From the NCBI GenBank assembly GCA_014885115.2, contig WKLE02001275.1, positions 1-12,093 of the forward strand: DNA of 12,093 bases. Reading direction: 5' to 3'. The DNA comes from Asterionellopsis glacialis. Its lineage: Eukaryota; Bacillariophyta; Plagiogrammaphyceae; Rhaphoneidales; Asterionellopsidaceae. Shown here one piece after another: positions 1-6,802 of this stretch (within the stretch, counting starts at the first letter, position 1; each line of letters begins with the position of its first letter). The position numbers were made by a program, and so were the translations under genes. Under the pieces are notes generated by a model. It searched no databases, was not told the origin of the DNA, and saw nothing but the letters and a program-made list of their open reading frames with translations.

Positions 1-512
1 AAGTGCGTTCAAATCTACGCTCCTTAATGTACCAATATCCCCGGACACAAATGACCGGGAAATTTCCATGTGAACAAGAATCAACCTGAGCCAATAGTTG
101 GTTGACGGTCGGTCGTCGAATACTCTTCCAGGACCAATCAATTCCGAATCCACACGGTAATTGGAATTATACTGTATAAAATGAAGACGTGGTATATTGT
201 AATAAAATATCGTACAAATGACACGAAGTATCAACAACACGTCAGTCATCGGAATTATCCGAGGAAGAGGTCCATGGGATAAGAACGATTCGCTTTTTTG
301 CTCTATTGATATTGACTTTTCGTCAGCGACACTCACTGATGTCTCTTGGGTAATGACGATTCATTTAACCACGCTTAAACTGAGTTCGTGTTTTATCGCC
401 ACATCAATTAGAGACTGACAAGTGCATTCACGGAGAGCTGTCTTTTCCATTTCTGCTCTTCCTGTTATCATAAATTCGAATTTTGCTCGATCACCAACGC
501 TCAAACATCAAA
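1..512. other. Gene-free upstream region of LHCX
   Basis: No convincing protein or RNA gene was found here. A 66-codon ORF at 218-418 has no recognisable family features and probably lies in the leader or promoter. A GTTCAAATC string near base 7 resembles a tRNA B box, but its flanks do not form a T-arm stem. The region most likely holds the promoter and 5' UTR of the light-harvesting gene. Confidence 0.5.
91..180 (+). promoter_or_regulatory. Putative LHCX core promoter elements (two CCAAT boxes and a TATA-like box)
   Basis: CCAAT occurs at 91-95 and 134-138, and a TATA-like GTATAAA at 174-180. The order and spacing (about 80 and 40 bases from CCAAT to TATA) resemble a eukaryotic core promoter. 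If used, transcription would begin near 205-215 and give a leader of about 300 bases before the LHCX ATG at 513. An ACGTCA hexamer at 239-244 matches the core bound by diatom bZIP and aureochrome factors, but this hexamer is expected several times by chance in a window this long. Only the motifs are seen; the function is inferred. Confidence 0.3.
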
Positions 513-1145
513 ATGAAGCTTGCCATTGTTGCCTCCCTCGTTGCCAGTGCTTCCGCCTTCGGACCCTTCGCCCCCAAGAAGGCCGCAGCTCCTCCCGCCC
601 CTGTCTTCACAGCCGAAAGCCTTCCCGGTGCCATTGCACCTACCGGATTCTTCGATCCCCTTGACTTCGCTGCTAAGGCCGACGAGAACACTCTCCGTCG
701 TTACCGTGAAGCTGAGATCCAACACGGACGTGTCGGTATGCTTGCTGTCGTTGGTTTCCTTGTTGGTGAGAAGGTTGAGGGAACCTCCTTCCTTTGGGAT
801 GCTTCCATCAAGGGACCTGCCATCACCCACCTTGCCCAAGTTCCATCTGAGTTCTGGGCTCTTCTTGCCATTGCTATCGGAGCTGCCGAGACCAAGCGTG
901 CCGAAGTTGGTTGGGTCGAACCTGAGAATGTTCCCTTTGACCAACCCGGACTTTTGCGTGATGAATACTACCCTGGTGATATTGGATTTGATCCTCTTGG
1001 CCTCAAGCCTGAAGATGATGCTGAGTTCAACGAGATGGTTACCAAGGAGCTTCAACATGGACGTCTTGCTATGCTTGCCGCTGCTGGATGCATTGCCCAG
1101 GAGTTGACCGATGGAAAGGGAATTGTTGAGCACTTCATGGGTTAA
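513..1145 (+). CDS. Lhcx: LHCX-type fucoxanthin-chlorophyll a/c protein (LI818/LHCSR-like, photoprotective antenna)
   Basis: This 210-residue protein belongs to the chlorophyll a/b-binding superfamily. Helix 1 has the E-I-Q-H-G-R ligand motif at 68-73 and helix 3 the matching E-L-Q-H-G-R at 179-184; a second membrane helix lies near 113-131. The F-F-D-P-L segment (46-50), the D-I-G-F-D-P-L-G-L segment (156-164) and the Q-E-L-x-D-G-K-G-I tail (196-204) closely match what I recall of Phaeodactylum Lhcx proteins, so LHCX fits better than LHCF or LHCR. The family acts in thylakoid membranes in energy-dependent non-photochemical quenching. Residues 1-15 form a signal peptide ending A-S-A with F16 next, the diatom ASAF-type bipartite plastid signal. 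The ATG at 513 is chosen because it starts this presequence; the frame is open further upstream but has no other ATG from 483. Codon use is strongly biased, as in highly expressed genes. The gene is intron-free. The paralogue number is not assignable. Confidence 0.93.
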   Translation: MKLAIVASLVASASAFGPFAPKKAAAPPAPVFTAESLPGAIAPTGFFDPLDFAAKADENTLRRYREAEIQHGRVGMLAVVGFLVGEKVEGTSFLWDASIKGPAITHLAQVPSEFWALLAIAIGAAETKRAEVGWVEPENVPFDQPGLLRDEYYPGDIGFDPLGLKPEDDAEFNEMVTKELQHGRLAMLAAAGCIAQELTDGKGIVEHFMG

Positions 1146-1298
1146 ACAAAAGAATATTTTGCTTCAGATTTTGTATATTACGATAGCATATAATATAGAA
1201 GAACAGACATTACAACATCAACTATTTATCTATGTCGGACTTTATTTTTCTCGTACATTTTCCAAATGTGTATCTGCCGTAACTCGAGGGGGTAATGT

Positions 1299-3773
1299 TT
1301 AAGCTATGTTTTGGTTAGTATTCAGAGGTAACTTCTCCCCTGATAATATTTTCTTAAATGCCTCCTCGATGTCAGGGACGTTTAGGAAAGTGACAGTGCT
1401 CCCCAAAGGGTTGTATGTCCGGGGAGCTCCAACAAATACCCATTTATCTGGAAGTAGTTCTTCTGCATGTAGCATGGTAATCATCGAAGACAAGACATTC
1501 CCACCTGGTCCTTCCTTACAGATATCAGCAAATACAATACCCTCATAATCTGTTATTACTTCTTTCAGCCCATCCGGTACTGCACTAATGTAAGGGCAGT
1601 CAATAATATCAAGTTCATCCTCACTCTTGATCGCACCCTTTTCTATCAATGATTTACGCGCTTGAAGTGCAGTTACAACTCCATTTCCATAACTAAGAAT
1701 TGCCCACTTGCCCTTAGTTCCATAACGCCGAATATCATGAAAGCTCATCATGGCATTTTTATCATTGTTTGGATATATGCTTTCCCAACCACGATCTTTG
1801 CCATGCAGATGACGCAGATTCAATAAATTAGTACAGTCTACCAGAACAACAACCCTTCCCTGCTTTGCTTGGGCTATTGCATTTCGAAAACCTCTTACAT
1901 AATCCCGTCCATTGCTGTAGCACACCATGTCCACACCAGGTGGGATATGTGATAACATGTTGTGCGTGTGAAAGTTTCCTCCAAACGTACCCCGGTCAAA
2001 ACCCTGCAAGCGAACTACCATACCATTTGGTTTTTGTCCGGCTGTGAGCCAATTCATCAGCGCAAGCTCGTAGAATTTGTCTACACCACAATCAAGATAC
2101 TTAGCGTACGGAATTTCAACAATAGGCGTCAGGCCGACCTGAGAGAAACCCATCCCAGCACCCAGCAGCGTTGTTTCATCTGGAGGAAAGTCCCTGACTC
2201 TTCCAGGAAACTTTTTAGCAAGACCATCTGTGACCAAGTAGTAGCCTCCATGCTCGACATCTTCTCCAATATATACCACTGAAGGATCATCACGCAGTGT
2301 CTCTTCAATTACTCGAGTCATATGTTTTCGCATGACTTCGCGTCTACCCTTTTGATCTGACATATCATCGTTTCCGCAAAGCACATTCGTAGGAAGCCTT
2401 GGAACCGAAACCATTGGCTGACTCACGGTCTCGAGCATATCTTCTCGCGATACTTTTTCTTCTTTCATGGCTTGGTCAAATGCAAGTTTTGTAAGATTCT
2501 GAATTTCAAGGAAGCGGTCGAGAGCTTCGGAGTAGGTTGTGGCATTCATAGTTTCCACCGCTTGCGCAATACCACTAGCCAGTACATCTGTATCTGCCAT
2601 ACCTTGAATGTCTTCTTCGGTAAGATAAGCATGCTGACGATCTGTTGCAGCATGTCCAAAGCGTCGGATGATTCCATGGTATAAAATCACAGCTGGTGCT
2701 GACTGCTGACGGACATATTTACTAGCTTGAAGAGTTTGATCATAGACATCAAGCATGTCGCCACCGTAGGCACGATACACTGGAACAAGCATGTCACCTG
2801 GGAAGAGAGTGTCAACATACCCCCCAGTTTCATAGGAAATGCTCAACCCATTATCGGAAATTCCAAATAAAATTGGACATTTGACTCGTTTGTGACGAGC
2901 GTGTCTTGCAAGATGATAAGAAGCCCAGAAATGGTGATTATGTATCGACCCATCTCCAACCGTTGTAAGCGAAATTGGGCGCCGGTTTTCATGTTTTCGA
3001 TCTGCAACGGCAAAACCCAAAGCCCGTCCTACAGCCGACGGACATTGAGATGCTAATGTACTTGTCACAATGTAATCATGTTCTGAGCCCGGTGCACCAG
3101 CACCTGATCCGATTGCACAATGAACTCCCCCTGTCACTGGATCATTCCTACTTACTGTATAACCACGGGCTCGATCTAATAAAATTTGATCAAGCAATTC
3201 ACCTCGTCGAAGCTGTCTCAAAATATTGACTCCCAAATGTCGATAATGGAGGGCAGCAGCGTCATTGGTATCTATTGCATGACCCAGACTAGATAATAAT
3301 TCCTCTCCACATGGTCCAATTGTGTAGAAACCCTTTCCCATCATGGAAGCAATTCTTGCTTCGACGTGAAGGGAAAATGTTGCCATGGCGGCATCAAGAG
3401 TAGTAAGAATTTGTTCTTGGTTCATCAAGTGCGTATACCCTCCGGGGGGAGGAGTAGGAGGAATAACCTTATGCGTTTTGCCTCCACTCACAATAGGTGC
3501 GTCGAATCCTCCCTGTTTCGAATGAGCCTCGAGAAAGTTTTTCAAATTCACTTGAGCACGATGTTCCGGTAGGGCCTCGATCTCCTTGGAGAACTGACGG
3601 CGTAAATCATCGATTGGATTCTCAACGGAAGAAAAGGCACGCAAAACCTGACTTGATGTACGTTGTACGCCAATCGGATTGTGATGCATGTGGCTTCTGG
3701 TTGCGAAACGTGCAAAATGCCGACCCACGCAACCCGGTGGTCCACGTTGAAGAAGCAATGGAAAGTTCATCAT
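1299..3773 (-). CDS. Fused 2-oxoacid dehydrogenase E1 alpha-beta protein (branched-chain-like), predicted mitochondrial
   Basis: An 824-residue thiamine-diphosphate enzyme carrying both E1 subunits in one chain. Residues 1-49 are Arg/Ser/His-rich with almost no acidic residues, like a mitochondrial presequence. The E1-alpha domain (about 118-390) resembles BCKDHA: G-P-C-G-E-E (153-158), an A-S-Q-C-P-S-A-V-G segment (241-249), the ThDP motif G-D-G-S (273-276) to N308, and an R-R-F-G-H-A-A-T-D segment (370-378) in place of the regulatory loop. A linker (about 400-475) leads to the E1-beta transketolase-like domain (about 479-805) with G-E-D (503-505), P-D-E-T-T-L-L-G-A-G (531-540) and F-H-T-H-N (601-605). 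E1 decarboxylates a 2-oxoacid and acylates the lipoyl group of E2. Substrate is unproven: branched-chain 2-oxoacid is favoured by the E1-alpha resemblance, but pyruvate or another acid is possible. Separate subunits of about 400 and 340 residues are usual in mitochondria; fusions occur in some bacteria. Two consecutive ATGs end at 3773. The gene is intron-free and convergent with LHCX, 153 bases apart. Confidence 0.87.
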   Translation of the reverse strand: MMNFPLLLQRGPPGCVGRHFARFATRSHMHHNPIGVQRTSSQVLRAFSSVENPIDDLRRQFSKEIEALPEHRAQVNLKNFLEAHSKQGGFDAPIVSGGKTHKVIPPTPPPGGYTHLMNQEQILTTLDAAMATFSLHVEARIASMMGKGFYTIGPCGEELLSSLGHAIDTNDAAALHYRHLGVNILRQLRRGELLDQILLDRARGYTVSRNDPVTGGVHCAIGSGAGAPGSEHDYIVTSTLASQCPSAVGRALGFAVADRKHENRRPISLTTVGDGSIHNHHFWASYHLARHARHKRVKCPILFGISDNGLSISYETGGYVDTLFPGDMLVPVYRAYGGDMLDVYDQTLQASKYVRQQSAPAVILYHGIIRRFGHAATDRQHAYLTEEDIQGMADTDVLASGIAQAVETMNATTYSEALDRFLEIQNLTKLAFDQAMKEEKVSREDMLETVSQPMVSVPRLPTNVLCGNDDMSDQKGRREVMRKHMTRVIEETLRDDPSVVYIGEDVEHGGYYLVTDGLAKKFPGRVRDFPPDETTLLGAGMGFSQVGLTPIVEIPYAKYLDCGVDKFYELALMNWLTAGQKPNGMVVRLQGFDRGTFGGNFHTHNMLSHIPPGVDMVCYSNGRDYVRGFRNAIAQAKQGRVVVLVDCTNLLNLRHLHGKDRGWESIYPNNDKNAMMSFHDIRRYGTKGKWAILSYGNGVVTALQARKSLIEKGAIKSEDELDIIDCPYISAVPDGLKEVITDYEGIVFADICKEGPGGNVLSSMITMLHAEELLPDKWVFVGAPRTYNPLGSTVTFLNVPDIEEAFKKILSGEKLPLNTNQNIA

Positions 3774-4926
3774 ACAATATCACTTTATGCGCTTTGATTT
3801 CAAATGTAGTTGCGTTGTTTATCTATTCCATGAAGTTGTGCAGAAGCAAGCTGTTTTCACCATTCATGATTGAACCTTATATTTTCTCTCGTTACAAGAT
3901 TCTCCACCAAAGATCCGTTCGTTGGTGACAAACGAAACAGGATCCCACAAAGTTTGTATTTGCAAGAAGGCGAATTTGACGATCCGTGTTGGTGCCCACC
4001 GGTTTCGGATTTGAAAAGAGTCACGTTCTATTCCGACAGAATGTACACTACATACACCGTATCTTCTGTCACGGGGTGTCACAACATGATGATGACGCTT
4101 TTTCTGGATAGAGAGACCCGCGGCCGGGCGGGTGGGTTCGGTTTCGCCCTTCGGGATACGAACTATTTTTTGTTCTTTTTCGCGCGAAAGACATGATCGG
4201 TAGGTACCCTCTCGGAAGCTATATTAGCGGAACGCTGGGGAAAGTATCGAAAGGCAGCGTGCTTCGTTGAGACTTGAGAACGAGAATCTGAACAATGCAA
4301 TGCTTGTGCGAGCTTTGAAAATCAGGTCATGCAAGAAAGGACCACGAAATTGATAGATGTCTACAGTTGTACTTTCTTCTGTTTAGTTTGCCATTGAAAT
4401 CAAAATATGAATCAATTAGCTTTTTGTAAAGAATTTCTCACTAGTCATTGAATTTGATTTCATGAAGCACATGCATAATTTCCCAAAAGTAGACATTCAC
4501 ATTCTTTATCAATCACAAACTAAGTCCACTAGGCGCAATAGGATCTTTTACCTCCTCCTAAGGCAAGCCACAAGAATTAGAAAGTTTGGAAACCGTTTGC
4601 ATCTAGAAAGATAAATTAATGTAGAAAAATCAGACCCAAAAGGAAAAGAAAATCAAAGAGATCCTTATTGCTACACAAGATGCCATGACGAGGAGATAAG
4701 AAGGCACGAGATCTGATGAAAGGCACCCGCGCTTCGATTGTGAAATATACTAATTAGACAATGTATGGCAATATTTTAATTATTGAAATGTGATAGTTGA
4801 GTAGAGGAACCAACTGTCTGCACGTCATGAGAAACCACGACTTGATCTTATTTGTTAACTTGTGAAATCACGAACATCGAACCCGGACTGATTAACGATA
4901 TTGGTGCTATCTACATCATATTCTTG

Positions 4927-4949
4927 TAGCTATCAGAATTAGCTATCAG
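4927..4949. repeat. Short direct repeat, TAGCTATCAG twice
   Basis: The 10-mer TAGCTATCAG occurs at 4927-4936 and again at 4940-4949, separated by three bases. It lies in the gene-poor region. It may be a minor replication-slippage product; no function is implied. Confidence 0.6.
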
Positions 4950-5081
4950 TCATCAATCATGGATGAGTATGATGCCGCAGTTTCATTCCCAGCATGAAGA
5001 ATGAAGAGTGGACTTTGTTCTGTGTAGTGTCAACTTTTTCATAGAGACATCACACATCACACATGGTTTTATTCTGATTTG

Positions 5082-5091
5082 ATGACGTCAT
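5082..5091. promoter_or_regulatory. CRE-like palindrome ATGACGTCAT
   Basis: A perfect 10-base palindrome containing the full TGACGTCA site of CREB/ATF-type bZIP factors. In diatoms, related TGACGT/ACGTCA elements mediate CO2/cAMP-responsive transcription of a carbonic anhydrase gene and bind aureochrome bZIP domains. It is about 550 bases upstream of the TPR gene ATG and 1.3 kb upstream of the E1 gene, so the target is uncertain. The motif is seen; the regulatory role is inferred. Confidence 0.35.
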
Positions 5092-5296
5092 ATTTTTTTA
5101 CAACCGGGAATTTTTAAATGGGTAAGTCTGGTGCTAGTACAGGTACATTGTAAGTTTAAACTTCGGTATGTTCCATACACAGTAGAACATTGACTATGAC
5201 TTTCCGCTAACCTGTGTGTTGGATGAGAACCCTAAATGCACCAATCAACGTTGCTTCGCCTTTCTCGGAATGCCAGAGCAGCGCCCCGTTGGACTA

Positions 5297-5356
5297 GCGT
5301 ACTCGTACTTACCAGTACAGTGTTCTGTACGAGTAACTGGATACCAGGTACGGTAC
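5297..5356. repeat. GTAC-rich inverted-repeat cluster upstream of the TPR gene
   Basis: The stretch holds TACTCGTAC (5300-5308) and its exact reverse complement GTACGAGTA (5327-5335), a nested GTACAG/CTGTAC hairpin with a TGTT loop (5315-5330), and a TACCAGGTA unit at 5342-5350 followed by another GTAC. The TACCAGGTA unit recurs upstream of the methyltransferase and SDR genes. This suggests a promoter-associated repeat rather than coding sequence, although an ORF (5236-5622) runs through it. Confidence 0.6.
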
Positions 5357-5637
5357 ATGAGGTGCATCGTAAAAGCAATCCGGGAATGAGAACCAGAAAG
5401 AACATCATGTCAAGAACATACGGTAGAACCAACCTCCGTTTTTTATGCAATTCAATTGTATTACCTACAACCAAGAGTGTAAGTTCGGCGCACGACTGCC
5501 ACTGCCACCTTTCGAAATTTATTCAAACAGATCCCAGTTCAAGCGAACACCTCACAAAAAATATTCAATCCCACTGCAAAAGCCAAGACAATAATATTTC
5601 ATCATCGATGGAAGATAGATGACAATATCAAACCATC

Positions 5638-6678
5638 ATGCTAATAATCAAAACCCCCAATAACTCAATAATGCTTGACATGAAGGCTGAACCAGAAATA
5701 CCGAAACGAAACAATTTCTTGAAAAGGCTCCTTGACACAGGAACATCTACTTCAGCGGCAACACCCAAAGAAGAAAAACAAAAAGGAGTCGGCACAAATC
5801 AGCTTTTTCTCGTACAAATCGAACGTAACTCTTTAATTTACCCAAAAACTGAAGAATCAAATAGCTCGTCTTCGTCCATTGCGTCAAAAGATGTGGAGTC
5901 ATCCTCCATTACGTCATCAACCTCAACAGAATCATCCAAAAATACAATAAATGACAGGCTAAAAAAGAATACCATTATACTCAAGTCGTCATTATCACAA
6001 AATACGAGTCCTCGTCCAAAGCGTCGAAAAAAGAAGAGCAGACCTGAAGATGAAATTCCTGGCCTCAAACTTGCAATTATGGCTGACAGCGAGTTCAGTC
6101 TTGGAAACATAGAAGCTGCGTTTGTTTTTTGGGAACAAGCGTTGCAGCTACAAAGAAAAAAACTAGGTGAACGACATCCTATTATGGCACAAACTTTATC
6201 TCACCGTGGAATGGCCTTTGCAAGAACAGGACATTTCTTTGAAGCAACATTGGATTTAGAAAAAGCAGTCCATATCAAAGAGGACAGCATGAAAGAACAA
6301 TCAAGCGATGAAGAATTTATTGTGGACACAGCTGACACCCTTATTCAAATCGCGCATCTTCAACAAGAAAGAGGATATTATGTAGAAGCTATGCAAGGCT
6401 TGTCGAAAGCATTGTTACTCAAGGAGGGCGTGTTTGGTGTAAGACACGAAAGTATTGCACGTATTACATGCACTATGGGAAATTTTTATCATAGGCGTCG
6501 AAGGTACGAAGAAGCCCTGGAAATGTACAGCAAGGGACTTGCTATGTATAAGGAAGTTGGTATTCCCAAGTCACACCCACGTGTCAGGTGGGTGAGAAGA
6601 TGTTTATCAGATAAAAATATCCTTGCCACGAGAAGCATTTGGGCACCGCCAGAGAACAAGAAATCTAGAGATATCTAA
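5638..6678 (+). CDS. TPR-repeat protein (kinesin-light-chain-like TPRs) with disordered N-terminus
   Basis: A 346-residue protein. Residues 1-140 are low-complexity, rich in Ser, Thr, Asn and Lys, and end in a basic cluster K-R-R-K-K-K (128-133) that could be a nuclear localisation signal. Residues 142-307 carry about four TPR-like helical hairpins: around 142-175 (W165, then L-G-E-R-H-P), 183-216 (G-M-A-F-A-R-T-G), 231-264 and 274-307 (M-G-N-F-Y-H, Y-E-E-A-L). Helix pairs spaced about 42-45 residues, with the G-x-R-H-(P/E) signature after the second helix, resemble kinesin-light-chain-type TPRs, which bind peptides or scaffold proteins; no partner can be inferred. Start choice is weak: ATGs at 5638, 5671 and 5680 are all possible, and the same frame is open upstream to 5236 apart from one TGA (5620-5622). 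An AATAAA follows the stop. It is convergent with the methyltransferase gene. Confidence 0.8.
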   Translation: MLIIKTPNNSIMLDMKAEPEIPKRNNFLKRLLDTGTSTSAATPKEEKQKGVGTNQLFLVQIERNSLIYPKTEESNSSSSSIASKDVESSSITSSTSTESSKNTINDRLKKNTIILKSSLSQNTSPRPKRRKKKSRPEDEIPGLKLAIMADSEFSLGNIEAAFVFWEQALQLQRKKLGERHPIMAQTLSHRGMAFARTGHFFEATLDLEKAVHIKEDSMKEQSSDEEFIVDTADTLIQIAHLQQERGYYVEAMQGLSKALLLKEGVFGVRHESIARITCTMGNFYHRRRRYEEALEMYSKGLAMYKEVGIPKSHPRVRWVRRCLSDKNILATRSIWAPPENKKSRDI

Positions 6679-6683
6679 ATAAA
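6678..6683 (+). terminator. Possible polyadenylation signal AATAAA overlapping the TPR stop codon
   Basis: AATAAA begins on the last base of the TAA stop codon of the TPR gene and is followed by an (AC)n run at 6691-6700. Diatom genes often lack a canonical poly(A) signal, so this is only a candidate 3'-end element. A signal this close would imply a very short 3' UTR, fitting the 124-base gap to the convergent neighbour. Confidence 0.25.
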
Positions 6684-6802
6684 ACGTCCTACACACACAC
6701 AACACCTGTTTCTATAGACCTTTTCAGATTTAGCTGAACACGGAATCACGAAGCAAGGCGCTTCTCTAAATTTACGTTCTTGTATCTTGTTGGCTTTAAA
6801 AG

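Larger units (their letters stand above)
3774..5297. other. Long gene-poor region upstream of the E1 fusion gene
   Basis: About 1.5 kb with no supportable gene. ORFs at 3870-4196 (+) and 3864-4082 (-) overlap each other and lack any family motif. The first 400 bases presumably include the E1 promoter. A short GC-rich patch lies at about 4112-4155, and the remainder is AT-rich. I saw no tRNA, rRNA, transposase or terminal inverted repeat. An unannotated non-coding RNA cannot be excluded by eye. Confidence 0.5.

Noticed and set aside
1..20. Possible tRNA T-arm (GTTCAAATC) at the window start
   Set aside because: Flanking bases do not pair into a T stem and no acceptor end follows.
278..295. 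18-mer GATAAGAACGATTCGCTT, matched with one mismatch at 11826-11843
   Set aside because: A rough chance estimate gives about 0.2 such pairs in a window this size, so it is not strong enough to call a shared regulatory element.
218..418. 66-codon ORF upstream of LHCX
   Set aside because: No conserved features; lies in the putative promoter/leader. Could at most be an upstream ORF.
520..1107. 195-codon plus-strand ORF in another frame of LHCX
   Set aside because: Shadow frame of a confidently identified gene; Pro/Leu/Ser-rich because of the codon bias.
501..1133. 210-codon antisense ORF across the whole LHCX gene
   Set aside because: It mirrors the biased codon use of LHCX, which avoids antisense stops in this frame; the product has no family features.
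3870..4196. 108-codon plus-strand ORF upstream of the E1 gene
   Set aside because: No motif or biased codon use; covers a GC-rich patch and overlaps an opposing ORF.
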